In this document: piece by piece, positions 38,301 through 49,600 of the stretch
Numbering within the stretch: the stretch's first letter is position 1
How the letters are laid out: every line of letters starts with the position of its first letter
From: Trichomonas vaginalis G3
Lineage: Eukaryota > Parabasalia > Trichomonadida > Trichomonadidae
Direction: 5' to 3'
NCBI RefSeq assembly: GCF_026262505.1
Contig: NC_067206.1
Location: 27,915,896-27,979,895, forward strand
Length of the DNA: 64,000 nucleotides
Made by a program: the position numbers and the translations under genes
Notes under the pieces: model-generated
Told to the model about the DNA's origin: nothing
The model's input: the letters and a program-made list of their open reading frames with translations, nothing else
Database searches by the model: none

Positions 38301-39191
38301 TTATTGGTTGATAGAAAGATCAATTCCGAAACTATAATCTGCTTCTAAGTGATTGAGGCAACAATTAACGTTTAAAGCCACTTTTTCATTCAGCTTTCTT
38401 GAAAGCTCTGAGAACACATCACCGTTTGTAGAAATGATTGAATGGACTTGAGTATCTTTGTTTGTGTAAATCCATGATAAATCTGCAGCAACAAATGCTG
38501 GCATACGATTAACTCTCACTTGAAGACCAACTGAGAGCTGTGGATTGATGGTTTTGACAAGTCTTGCTTTATAATTCATAATATTTGATGCCATATGGAA
38601 TTTGTAAGATTTTATGTTTGCATAACACATTAATGAAAGCTTTGCAGCAGGATCTTGTGGAGTATATTGAATTCCAAAGTTTATATTCGGGTGACCAATG
38701 ACTGCTGATGCAGATTGAAGTTCAGGCTTCTTCAATTCTGATGTAGAAAAGCTTACACAATAATTTGACCATGGTTGACGGAAAATTGCAAATGCATAAG
38801 CATTCCACATTTGAAAATTAGTTAAAAATCCAGCTTTTCCAATTGCAAATGGAGTTGGATTTACAATAGCAGATAAGTCAACCATATCGCTTGATAATGT
38901 TGAAGTAATACTGCATTTTGGAAAGCTTTTTAGTAAACTAAGATATAAAGAACGAATTGGAAGAGATAAAATTGAAAATTCTCCATTCACTTGCGGAACA
39001 ATTGCTACTTTGGTTGGTCTTAAAGCTCCACCAATTGAGTAATTAACATCAAATTTGCCTTTTCCTCCTAGTTTAAGGGATAATCCTTTAGTATCATTAA
39101 GAGTAAACATGACATCATTTTCAGCATTGATATCTTCGTACTGAGGAAGAAGAGTAACTGTTTGTTCTGTTTTAGGCTCAGGCTCGGACAT
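38301..39191 (-). CDS. hydrogenosomal outer-membrane beta-barrel candidate (Tom40/VDAC-like)
   Basis: A 296-residue protein with no signal peptide and no alpha-helical membrane segment, but with many alternating polar/hydrophobic strands of 9-11 residues (KFDVNYSIGGA, INFGIQYTP, AKLSLMCYANIKS, LSVGLQVRVN, VALNVNCCLN). Its last strand YSFGIDLSI fits the mitochondrial beta-signal (polar-x-Gly-x-x-hydrophobic-x-hydrophobic) used for SAM-dependent insertion. Length and layout fit the porin-3 superfamily (Tom40, VDAC and trichomonad Hmp/Tom40 relatives). An acidic soluble head (MSEPEPKTEQ) precedes the barrel. It would be a protein-import pore or metabolite channel of the hydrogenosome; which one cannot be told by eye. 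Confidence 0.55.
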   Translation of the reverse strand: MSEPEPKTEQTVTLLPQYEDINAENDVMFTLNDTKGLSLKLGGKGKFDVNYSIGGALRPTKVAIVPQVNGEFSILSLPIRSLYLSLLKSFPKCSITSTLSSDMVDLSAIVNPTPFAIGKAGFLTNFQMWNAYAFAIFRQPWSNYCVSFSTSELKKPELQSASAVIGHPNINFGIQYTPQDPAAKLSLMCYANIKSYKFHMASNIMNYKARLVKTINPQLSVGLQVRVNRMPAFVAADLSWIYTNKDTQVHSIISTNGDVFSELSRKLNEKVALNVNCCLNHLEADYSFGIDLSINQ

Positions 39192-40768
39192 GAAAAATTT
39201 ATTTTATTCTTGATTGGAATTCGAATTATTAACTAATTGATTGAGATTATTCACTGAAACAAAAATTTGCGCATAATGCCCTCCGGTTGTGAATCAATTG
39301 TCTTTGATTCTTTATATTCCGGTCAGTATCTCAGAATGATTTACACGGCATAGAACATACTAAGATAATTTAAAAATCTAAGGTACAAATACTATATATT
39401 ATCAAGGATTTGGAATAAAATTTCAAAATTATAGGATTTTGTCCAAAAAGGAACAATGAAAGCAAATGTAAGATTTTTTATAAACGAATAATCTCACTGA
39501 CATCCAAATTTCCGATTTGTTGTTCATGATGAATTTGTTTTTGGATTAATTTTCAAAAGGATACAATAAGAATGAAGCCAGATGCACCATAAAGATGATC
39601 AAACATATTAGAATACATGAATTTCAATTTTATATATTATTCGATGAAGACTTACACAGTAATTGTGATCGGGAATAAGAAAAAATGTATCTGGTATATC
39701 TAGACTATTAAATGTATAAGCATGGAAAAGGAGACCGAATGAACCAAATTCAAAGAAAAAAAATGAATGGATTTTTTAAAAGAAAGAAAATTTAAACAAG
39801 ATTATAAATATAATAGGATAGTATAGTAGAATTTTGGATAATTAACCGTTTTAATTTTGAAGAGCAAAAATCGAGGTGAATATGAGAAAAATTTAATTCA
39901 CTATCTAATAATTTTTCCATGGATAATAACAACCAAATCAGACTGTCACTTTTGATGAAAATCAATCAGCAATTTTACACTGGATTTTTAAAATAATTCA
40001 TGATGTAAAATGAAATCATTTAACGACAAATATCAATAAAAAGGTTTCTCAAAAAATTGAAACCAAAATTGAAAAGTGGTTTGAGAAAGAAATTGCAATA
40101 ACAATCAAAATTCAAGTGTTTATTAAAATAATATAACTATCAATATACTATCTATAGCGCAAATCTTATTATTCTGAAAATTGAATTACCCTCAAAATTC
40201 AATTATTGAAAGTTTATGGCCTTTTATGATACTGCTTAATTTGCATATTCTATTAAATATAATATAATCGACTGTTATGTTGGAGGATTTATTCAATTTT
40301 TTTATATGATAAAAATAATAACCATATCATACCTTAGATGAGTTTTTTTAGTGTAAAAATAATAAACGATTTTGCTTTCAAATTGAGATAAAGTTTTTAA
40401 TTTCAATAAATTCAAATCATAATGAATAAAACTATTAGCCTTTTTAAATTTTTGCATTATCAAAATATTATATTCCATTATCGATCTATTGCATATATTA
40501 CCATTAATTTTTTAAGAACCCGAATCCATTCAAATTTTTTTGATAGTTTCTACATCTGCACTTAATTACCACTGTCAATCAAATATATCAGTTTGCAAAT
40601 TTATTTCAATTTAAACAACAGATTTGTTTTAATACAAGGTTTTAATTAATTTAAGATCTGCATTATATCTTCAATCAATATATAACATAAATTTTGTAGG
40701 GTCATCTAAAAAATTTTAATTTCAATTTTTTCTATTTGTTTTTACAAAGGGCTGAATTTCATTTTAAT
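39192..40768. other. long intergenic stretch
   Basis: About 1.6 kb of very AT-rich DNA without a supported gene. The one thing noted is a copy (39,948-39,962) of TGTCACTTTTGATGA, identical to the inner part of the 26-bp repeat that flanks the foldback element at 1702-2951. Confidence 0.5.
40759..40767 (+). promoter_or_regulatory. initiator-like element
   Basis: TCATTTTAA immediately before the ATG at 40,769, in the position and form of the trichomonad Inr. Confidence 0.45.
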
Positions 40769-41122
40769 ATGCGCCGAGGTCGTCCAACATCACATACAAA
40801 AGCAAAATGGATTACATACTCTAGTGAAGGAACTGAGAAGTACTATGAGCTGGACGAGAAAGGCAGAATTATAAAGGAAGGTAGAAATATTTCTCCTCAT
40901 CATACGTTACCATTTGAACAACAGAATAAAGTCATAACAACTCCAAAACTTATACGGGAAGAAAAAGAGTTCATTCCTCGGGTTATATTACCATTTTTCA
41001 ATATGGTTACATTCCAAAAATTCCCAAATCCATTTAAAGAACCAATCGTTAACGATGTAAATAATGCAGAAATGGAGCCTTCATCACCAATTTCTTTTGA
41101 GCAGAGCCAAATCCTTGTTTGA
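40769..41122 (+). CDS. small conserved-looking hypothetical protein
   Basis: A 117-residue basic protein starting MRRGRPTSHTKAKWITYSSE. The RRGRP segment resembles an AT-hook or DNA-groove contact, and the C-terminal half is acidic and proline-rich. No domain is recognised. It is kept as a gene because a TCATTTTAA initiator-like motif lies directly before the ATG at 40,769. The longer frame opening at 40,736 is less likely. It could be a small chromatin or transcription factor, but that is only a guess. Confidence 0.55.
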   Translation: MRRGRPTSHTKAKWITYSSEGTEKYYELDEKGRIIKEGRNISPHHTLPFEQQNKVITTPKLIREEKEFIPRVILPFFNMVTFQKFPNPFKEPIVNDVNNAEMEPSSPISFEQSQILV

Positions 41123-41523
41123 ATAAAGTTTATCAGAGTTATTAAAATTGCTAATGAAAATTTTTTATTACTAATTATAAATGCGTAATGCTTATATTGT
41201 AGAATAATTGCTTCCAAAACGGTATTGCAGAACGCCCCTCGGCCAATTAAAATTTCGTTTTTATTTTTGTTTAAAAATCATGGGAAAGATAAAATAAGCT
41301 GTTTTATTGCTACTAAACAGATTATGAACTATTTATATAAAGATTATTAAAGCTTTTGAAATGGAAAATTAGATTTTTCTCGTAATTAAAGCAGAATATT
41401 AAATTAATATCATTATTAAAGTGGTACAATGAACCCAAAATACTTTCTTACTCAATAAATTCGATGGAAAATAAAATTTCATACAATTTACTCTATTTTT
41501 TAAAAAATCTATCAAAGATGTAA
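41123..41523. other. intergenic, no gene seen
   Basis: About 400 AT-rich bases between convergent genes; nothing recognisable. Confidence 0.5.
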
Positions 41524-42177
41524 TTATTCTGAGACTTTTTTGACAACAACTTCCCAGTTATCTGCTTCCCAGCTTTGAGAAATTAATTTAAGATTTGGAA
41601 TCTTGTCGACAATACGCTGAAATTCATCCTCCTGGAAGAAGTGATAAAATCTATCGTATTCCTTCTGTTCGGCGTCATATTCTTTGCGGACATGCCATTT
41701 TACCATTTGATCTGGTTCATCAATAATTTTATTCTTTTGTTTTGTTGCCCATGCTGTAACAAAGGCAGTACCACCAACTTTAATTATTCTGCAAATTTCT
41801 TTCATGCATTGGATTCTTCTTTCTTCAGAAGCGAAATGATGAATTACAGCAATGCATATAGCATTGTCAAAGTAATCGGATTTTACTGGAAGTTTTAGGG
41901 CATCTGCGCAGAATACGCTTTTATTCTTGGATTTTGCAATTTTAATTAAAGACAATGAGAAGTCAGTACCAACATCATATACTTTTGGATTGATACCAAT
42001 ATTTCTACCATTACCGCATCCAACGTCAATTAATGTTGAATAATCAGGTAATCCTTCTACAAATTTTTTGACTCCTGGCCATGGTTTATATCTTGTATAG
42101 TCAAAATGAGGAGCAATCTTGTCATAAACAGCATTGACAAACTGTTCTTCAATTTGTTCTGGAGGCAAGCGCTTCAT
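41524..42177 (-). CDS. TRM9: TRM9-like tRNA wobble-uridine methyltransferase
   Basis: A 217-residue class I SAM methyltransferase. The TRM9/ALKBH8 signature is clear: EEQFVNAVYDKIAPHFDYTR, YKPWP, LIDVGCGNGRNIGINP (SAM site), VGTDFSLSLI, ADALKLPVKSDYFDNAICI, and AVIHHFASEERR, ending with the YHFFQEDEFQRIV...SWEADNWEVVV segment seen at the TRM9 C-terminus. TRM9 with TRM112 makes mcm5U at the wobble base of some tRNAs. It is shorter than yeast Trm9 (279) because the low-complexity insert is absent. It is the last host gene before the Maverick DNA. Confidence 0.87.
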   Translation of the reverse strand: MKRLPPEQIEEQFVNAVYDKIAPHFDYTRYKPWPGVKKFVEGLPDYSTLIDVGCGNGRNIGINPKVYDVGTDFSLSLIKIAKSKNKSVFCADALKLPVKSDYFDNAICIAVIHHFASEERRIQCMKEICRIIKVGGTAFVTAWATKQKNKIIDEPDQMVKWHVRKEYDAEQKEYDRFYHFFQEDEFQRIVDKIPNLKLISQSWEADNWEVVVKKVSE

Positions 42178-42434
42178 TTTTTTTTGAGAAATATTTAGGG
42201 GGTGGAGCCATAAAAAAAAGTAGGGAGTTAGAGAGAGCGTTTTATATCCAGCTACATGTCATATGCTGGTTTTATCTTATCTTTTTTTTAGAAGCTAATT
42301 GATTATTGAATTTTATTGTTCATTTTGAGGTATAGTGAACAATATACACAAAATTATTCCCAGCATCTGGAACTTAATAGATATTCACATATTAAAGTAC
42401 ATATAACAGATATTATTCTTCAACTTTAAGAAGA

Positions 42435-42675
42435 ATATTCAATTTCATGCATACACACTTCAACTATCTATCAAAAAAGTGAAAACAATATATGGTTTGC
42501 TATTATTTCCTATAGAATTATGTTATATAGTTTAATATCTTCATCTTTGAGCGAAATATTCAATTTCATGAATGAATAATTTAGCATTCTAACAGATTAT
42601 ATATAAGACATATAACGCGCTATTATTTCCTATTGTATCATGTTTTTATTCAATATTATTAAACTAATAATGGTG
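42435..42675. repeat. two diverged ~120-bp direct repeats
   Basis: ATATTCAATTTCATG at 42,435 recurs at 42,556, and GCTATTATTTCCTAT at 42,499 recurs at 42,619, so two units about 120 bp apart share spaced blocks. They lie in the host-to-Maverick transition and may belong to the element's terminal region or to host spacer. Confidence 0.5.
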
Positions 42676-42778
42676 ATATTGAGAAATTCTTTGCAGTAAC
42701 TGATTTTATTTATAGTTAAATAATTCTTATTTATTAAAAAAACAAATCCTTTTTTATTAAAATTTCACAAAACAATTG

Positions 42779-42958
42779 ATGCAAAGATATTTAATTTCAT
42801 GGAATCAATGGAGTCATAATCAAAGACCTCATAAACGAGAAGAAGAAATTGAAAATAATGAAATGGAAATCATTGATGACATTAAAGAGGATGGAATTCA
42901 TATAAAAATAAGAAGTCTGTTTGACCTTAAGAATGATTTATATATAAAAATAAAATAA
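42779..42958 (+). CDS. possible small Maverick gene
   Basis: A 59-residue acidic frame (MQRYLISWNQWSHNQRPHKR; later EEEIENNEMEIIDDIKEDG) with a TTTTTTATTAAAA leader similar to other element genes. No domain is recognised. It may be the outermost element gene on the left. Confidence 0.35.
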   Translation: MQRYLISWNQWSHNQRPHKREEEIENNEMEIIDDIKEDGIHIKIRSLFDLKNDLYIKIK

Positions 42959-43020
42959 ACTTCTTACGAAAAATTAAAACTTAGTTATGTTTATTATTTT
43001 ATTTTTTTATTTTGTATGAA

Positions 43021-43393
43021 ATGAGCGTCAAAACTAACAACGTTAAAAAATTAGGATTCACAAACGAGGAAATAAAGGATATATTAGAGGAGGTAGGTTA
43101 TGAAGTTAATAAATATTATTTAAGAAATTGTCAAAAATTTGCCGAGTTATTAAATGATTTAGATTATGATGGAAAAATGAATAAAGATGATGTTATAAAT
43201 TTCTTATATCCCACATCTGAAGAAGAAAAACCTAAAGAACCTGATGTTTTCCCTGAATATTATGAAGAACGGATTAAAGATGATGAATACAATGAAATTG
43301 AAAGACTGAAAAAAATAAGAGATGAAATAGATGAAAAAATTAAGGAATTAAGAGAAGTTGAAAAATATAATGAAAATGAAGTTGAGGGTTTAA
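43021..43393 (+). pseudogene. Maverick gene of unknown function, upstream part (interrupted by transposon)
   Basis: Starts with MSVKTNNVKKLGFTNEEIKD after a T-rich leader of the element type. It is charged and helical with an EF-hand-like NDLDYDGKMNKDDVINFL stretch and a coiled C-terminal region. The frame runs straight into the Kolobok-like insertion at the TTAA site. No known Maverick function is recognised. Confidence 0.5.
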
Positions 43394-44146
43394 GGATGGG
43401 CACTCATTAGGGTGATGAAAAAAATCAAGTCTAGCAAAGTCAATATATTAAAAACAGTGAAGACTATTATAAAGCATTATAGTGCACAAGCTCAAATATT
43501 TAGTGATGCATTTCTCGAACTTATTTTATTTATAAGTTAACCTTGAAACATGAATTTTAGTATATCATGAGCATATTTTTTTCTAATTTTGCAATACTTA
43601 TAATATCATACCAGGATTCATGTGGAAGTCTAATATTTGGTATATAATATTCTTACAATAAATGTATTAATTCAATTATATTCAAAATGATGGGTAGCAA
43701 TTTTTACTGAAATTGCAAATTTAATTTCAACAATGAAATTATTGTTTAAAAAAAATAGCACAACAGCAAGATGGACAATCATATATAGAATTATAATGCT
43801 CCATATAATGCTTTGATTTGATGCGTATATAATGTTATTTTTCGAACATCTTTGTAAAAAATTGATTTTTGTAATTTTTGAAAAAATTCGATTTTATTTC
43901 GAGATTTCCTCTATAGGTGAAGTATATTGAACAATATTCCTATGGGAGAAAATAATTGTAAGTATGAGTACTTTCATTAATACTATGGGTGCCATGGTTA
44001 TCGCTCAAACGATCAAGTTATATCTCGATTGCGTAAATTGAAATTTTGCTATTTTCTAAATTCACGGCAACATCATTCTTTTATCCTGATCGTACATCAC
44101 AATATTTGAATGTGCGACCATTTGTTCAAGAAACCGTCAAGTTATT

Positions 44147-44157
44147 CTTCATTTTTC
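44147..44157 (+). promoter_or_regulatory. canonical trichomonad initiator of the transposase gene
   Basis: TTCATTTTTC ends one base before the ATG at 44,158. It is the best Inr match in the window and sets the transposase start. Confidence 0.55.
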
Positions 44158-45384
44158 ATGCCGCGGCGAACAAAAGCAGTTGCAAAGCGTATAAAGAACT
44201 TAGTTCAAAGCGCGAAAAATAGGGTAGAGCCATATGTCGTCAACACTGTTGAATTTGTGCTATCTGTATTATTGAGCGGCGCTACATTTTGCCAATCAGA
44301 ATTTCAATTCATGCTGAATAACATCAAAGTTCCGTCAGAAGCTACATTTCATCGAGTCCAAGAAAAGGTTGGTCGTGTTATCATAGAAGTTGCCAGAGAA
44401 TCTGTTAATTATTGGAAATCTCGAATGAGAAAATGTTCGGGACTTTTGTTTGACGGTTCTTGGAGTCAGAGAAGAAATGCAATGTTTTGCTATGTACAAT
44501 TTGTAGAAGAGAAACTCAAAAAAATTGTAGATTGGGAAGTGATATCTAAATCTTTTAAAAATTTCAAAGGTAATTTCAACGGAAAATCAAATGAAATGGA
44601 ATTTGAAGGCTTAAAAAGAATGCTGAAGCGTTGGAATAATGAAAAACGTGTAAATTTTTTTGTGCATGATGGCGATGTCAAAATTGTTTCTACAATCAAA
44701 AATACGTTCAAAGGTATCAGAGAATACAGAGATCCTGGACATTTTCTTAACAATATACAGAAAAAGCTCAAACTGCCAGAATTCAGAATCTTATCTAGCA
44801 TTTCAAAGAATTTATTGCGTTGGCTTAGGCAACTTCTCAATGACACACATATGTCAATTAAAACAAAGAAGTTTTTATGGTTGAATTCCGCTAAACATTA
44901 TGCCGGAAATCATAAATTTTGTCCAGATCCTGAAAAATGCAAGATGATTAAACCATGGAAATATGCAAAAAATAAAACTGCTATAAAAACACTTAAAAAA
45001 TTCCTCGAAGATACCGTAAAAATCTTTGATATGGTAAAAAAGATTCATTCAACTCAAGTAGTTGAATCGATAAACCATATCAAAGCAATGCTTGCTAATA
45101 AAAATATTAATTGGCATGCTTCTTGGCCAATTAGGATGGCAGTCACAATATTGCATTTCAATGAAAGTATGTTTGAAACGATTGTAGCAATAAGATACAG
45201 GTTAAATTTACCAACAATGCCAGAAATGATGAACAGATATTTCAGAATGTATGATACAACAAAAGATTTAATCAAAGCATTCAAAAATTCAAAGCAAGTT
45301 CAAAAAAAGTTTGCGGCATTAAGAGCTATAAAGAGAGGTCTTCAAGCTACCGATGATCGTATTACTCTTAAATCACATAAATAA
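44158..45384 (+). CDS. Kolobok-like DDE transposase
   Basis: A 408-residue basic protein starting MPRRTKAVAKRIKNL (the frame opens earlier at 44,110, but the Inr-like TCATTTTTC sits right before this ATG). Catalytic candidates: Asp in LLFDGSWSQRR (~102), Asp in FFVHDGD (~172) and Glu in STQVVESINHI (~303). A H..FCPDPEKC block before the last acidic residue resembles the Kolobok H..CP motif. The frame is uninterrupted, so the copy could still be active or be recent. The family is inferred from the DGSW motif and TTAA target; a Mutator or ISL3-type alternative cannot be ruled out by eye. Confidence 0.65.
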   Translation: MPRRTKAVAKRIKNLVQSAKNRVEPYVVNTVEFVLSVLLSGATFCQSEFQFMLNNIKVPSEATFHRVQEKVGRVIIEVARESVNYWKSRMRKCSGLLFDGSWSQRRNAMFCYVQFVEEKLKKIVDWEVISKSFKNFKGNFNGKSNEMEFEGLKRMLKRWNNEKRVNFFVHDGDVKIVSTIKNTFKGIREYRDPGHFLNNIQKKLKLPEFRILSSISKNLLRWLRQLLNDTHMSIKTKKFLWLNSAKHYAGNHKFCPDPEKCKMIKPWKYAKNKTAIKTLKKFLEDTVKIFDMVKKIHSTQVVESINHIKAMLANKNINWHASWPIRMAVTILHFNESMFETIVAIRYRLNLPTMPEMMNRYFRMYDTTKDLIKAFKNSKQVQKKFAALRAIKRGLQATDDRITLKSHK

Positions 45385-45822
45385 TTATTAAATTTATTTC
45401 ACCCTCAAAACATCATAATCTTGCACCTTCTTTGAATAAACACTTTCACCTTCTATTTTTAATTAATGTTTTTTAATTGTCCAAAATTTTTAGATTATAT
45501 AAGATATAATTTTTTATAAAAGTATTATTTTCTAAAAGATAAGTATATATTCTTAATCACAAAACCTAGCATTTTATCATATCTATATATCAGCTTCCTA
45601 AATATAATACTCATATAGTTAGTATGATTTTAATGTTTTTGAACATGAAACGAAAATATGATTACAATCATATAACATAATGGAGTTATTGATATAACTT
45701 ATATGGATGATACATTAAGAAGTCTTCCAACAATATAGATATAGTTGTAGATTCCTATGATTCCTTTTATATTGTGAGATAATAACATTTTTATGCTGTC
45801 AGGAGCCTATGAGTGCCCATCC

Positions 45823-46560
45823 TTAATGAATATCCCAGCTTCAGAATCAGAAGTACAGAAATCTCATGAAGAAAGATATAAAAATTATGTCTCAGAATCA
45901 ACACAAAATTTATTAGATGGTGAAATAGACGAAACACTTTCAGAAGAAGGTACTAAATTTATTCGTAAACATAAGTTACAATTTATTGATAATGAAGAAT
46001 ACCCCTGTATCCTACTTTCACCACCTTTAGATTCCGAAAAATTCAAAAAAGCTCTTAAAAACGTGACATATGCAACTAATACGATTAAGAAAGAAGATCA
46101 TGATATTTACACAAATTATTATTTAAATAAATGCACAGGTGTTGATAAAGTTTTTGATTTATTAGATAAAATATCAAAAGAAACCATTGGAACCTATAAA
46201 ATTTTGTGTGATTGTGGTTTCATTATTGAAGATACCAATAATGTTTCATATGAAAGAACAGCACCGAAGGAAGACGAAGTGGAAAGGTCTATACCATTCG
46301 TTATTAAGAACATAAAAGATATGAAAACTTATAAACATTATATTTATTCATTTATTTCAGAAAAAATGGAAGCAACCCATAAAACATCTTCTCATCATTT
46401 TATAGCTATTCATACATTCCTTTTCAAAGTTGTGAAATTAAATAAGACAGGAATTAGATTTAATGTATCAGGGTACGCATTCTTGAGTAAATTAAAATGT
46501 ATTCGTCACGTCGCAGATGATAAAAATTTATGTGTTCTTAATTCATTTTATGGGCTTTAA
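45823..46560 (+). pseudogene. Maverick gene of unknown function, downstream part (interrupted by transposon)
   Basis: The frame continues on the far side of the Kolobok-like element: NIPASESEVQKSHEERYKNY, a middle SPPLDSEKFKKALKNV, and a C-terminal NKTGIRFNVSGYAFLSKLKC. No family is recognised. It lies directly upstream of the polymerase region in the same direction. Confidence 0.5.
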
Positions 46561-46609
46561 AAAATAAACTTTATTTTTATTTATTTTTTAATTTTTTATT
46601 CTTACATAA

Positions 46610-49600
46610 ATGAACAAAAACGGAACAGCTAAAATGAATGATAATCAAATTAGAGCAGAAGGTAGAAGGTTATTTAAACACTTCTATAACATTCCTGATG
46701 GTGTTAATCCTAAAACTCGTAGAAGCTATTTAAATGAAGCAATAGATGCATATGAAGGGTTTGACATTTCATCAGAAAGTGAGAGATTAGCGAGAATGTT
46801 AAATGTTAATATTGATTTCTATTATTGTGATCCTCAACCAGAAGACGTGGACATAAATAAGGTAGACTTTCCATTAGTGGAATCAATAATGATAGATCCA
46901 GAATTTGAAACAGTAAATATTTTATTAACACAGAGTCCATGTGGAAAACTTCACGCTGACAGAATAACAGACGTTGAAGCACTCACCGGCTATAAAGTTT
47001 GTCCATATTGTAAAGAAGAAGTTTATTCTATCCGTGATGATCCAGAAAGGAAAAACCAAAGAAGATTTTTAAAGCATTGTGAGAAATGTAAAGAAATAAT
47101 GGGAGATTAATTCAAGACGTTCAATTGCAAAAGACACAGCAACCATATGCACCACATATTACGAAACAGAAGATATATCAGTGGTTATTAGCTCACAATT
47201 TGCAGGAATATTATAAACCGACAAGATATTATATTACTTTTGACTTTGAAACATTAGAGACTAAAGAAGAATTACAACTTTCTGAGTGTGCAACTTTGAA
47301 CGCTTACTTAAAACCATTCATGGTATCATCAACGGTTAAATTAAACGATAAAACATATACGAGGAATTTTTGCTTAACTTCGAGTGATTCTTTTATTTCT
47401 GACTGGATTGAATTTTTTATTTTCAACCTGTTCATTAGTTGTTGAATCAAATATTGAACAATATGAAGAATTAATGAAGCCGCAAACGGCGGGGACTTTG
47501 TCCCATACATTAAATGAAAAACAGAAGGAAGCATTTAAAGAACTTCTAGATGAGGAATTCAATAAAGTGAATATCATAGGTTTTAATTCGGGAAAGTTTG
47601 ATTTAAATTTAATTCTTCGTGATTTAAACACTGCAAAATGGAAAATAAAATCAATGCTGGGTTCATCTTCACAATTTAAGCAAATCATTGTAAAGAAAAC
47701 AAACGTTCCATATGAATTGAGATTTATTGACATCAGAAATTATATAGCGGGTGGGACATTAGACCAATTCACTCAAGATTTCGGAAACAATAAATCACGT
47801 GTTAAATCCTTTTTCCCTTATCAATTCATCACATGGGAGAATTACGAAGAAGAATTATATAAAGTGGAACCATTCACTCAAGATTCATTTTATTCAACAT
47901 TAACTCAAGAAACTATATCAGATAGTGATTATCAAATATATCTCAATGATGCTAAAAACTTTAAGAATAGATTAGAATATTTTATTCATTATTGCAATAA
48001 AGATGTTGAAATTATGATTGACCCAATCGATAAAATTATTGAAGAAACATTTGTTTATAAAATTGACATGCTTCATAATCTTTCTTTATCATCGAATGCT
48101 TCAATGATTCGTTACGCTTTAGCATATAAAGACTTTAATCCTAATGAAAAATATCCTGAGGAAGAGATAGAATCAAGTTTTGAATTAACGAAAAAGTATT
48201 GGAAATATAAAATTGAATCATATAAGAAACAAGATGAAAAAGCAGAAAGGGATACTAAAAATAATGTTTCAATGGATGATTTTCAATACTATCACGATTT
48301 AATCCTTTCATCTAAATGCAAAATGTGTGGTAAAGCGTTTACATATGCAAATAAACCAACATTAGATAGAATCGATAATGAAAAACCACATACCAAAGAA
48401 AATTGTCAGTTAATGTGTTGTTATTGCAATGTCGTAAAATCAAATAAAGATGAAGATGTTCAACGTTTAAGAATCAATTTAAGAAATTATGCATTAAAAA
48501 ATAATTTACCAATGACTTTAGATTCGGTTGAAGCTTATCACATTCTCCGTAATGGAATTACTGGTGGTTTATCAAATGTTCAACATCGTGTTAATCTTAA
48601 AGGAATCACACGCATTAATAAACTTTCATATAATCCAGAAACTAAAACTGTATCAAATGAGGACACCACCAACATTATGACTCATTTCGTTGGTGTTGAT
48701 TTTAATTCATTATATCCTTCATCATTTTCATCTAATCCTCATGATTTCATTCAATATACTGACCATAAAATGTATATGCCGGGAAGATTGAATGGTGTTA
48801 TCATTTGTGATACAGCAACAAAGAAAGCAAAAGCACTGGGAATAATTAAGAAGAAAAATACTTTATTCGTGGCTGAAGTAAAGGGTCACATTGATGAAAA
48901 ATACATTAATGATTACATAAACTTTTTACCGATAATAAGAAACTTAGATATTATCACAGATGAAAAAACAATTGGCAGTTTTATGTATAATTACATGAAA
49001 TCAAACAATCTACCAGTTGACCAGAAACAGAGAAAATTAACTCAATTAGCATCAACACACAACCAATATCAACCATTTTCTTCTTATTATCTATGGTATC
49101 TAATAGACAGATTTCATTTTATCATCGATGACATTCAATCAATTTTAACATTTACGAAAAACACTTGTTTTAATGAATTTGCGAACAAATTTATGAATGA
49201 AAGACAAAAGGCTGAATTAGAAGGAAATAAAGGAAAAAGTTTATTTTGCAAAATTTCACTTAATGGATCATATGGTTACGATGCAATGAATCCACAAAAT
49301 TACGCAAAGACTAAAATAATGAATGCACAGAGGCACGCGTTGCATGTATGTCAAATAAGTTTAAAAAACATAAGAGAAATAGGTGAAGATACATATCAAG
49401 TGATGCTTAAAGATAGATTTTATAGATGTGATACATGTTTACAAGAGGCATTCTTCACTTTAGATAATGCTAAATACTGGTATTTGGTTTTCATTTATGA
49501 TTTTATGTATAAATGCATGAATGTTAATCGTTTTCATTTCATTGAAGGTGATACTGATTCATCTTATTGGGCAATCGCTGGCGATCCAAGTCTTCCTAAC

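Larger units (their letters stand above)
43394..45822 (+). mobile_element. Kolobok-like DNA transposon, 2.4 kb, inserted in Maverick gene
   Basis: Terminal inverted repeats GGATGGGCACTCAT (43,394) and ATGAGTGCCCATCC (ending 45,822), with TTAA on both sides (43,390-43,393 and 45,823-45,826). One long transposase frame lies inside (44,158-45,384). A 4-bp TTAA duplication fits Kolobok or piggyBac; the transposase (DGSW..R motif, Cys/His block) is Kolobok-like. It looks whole. It landed in a gene of the older Maverick. Confidence 0.8.
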
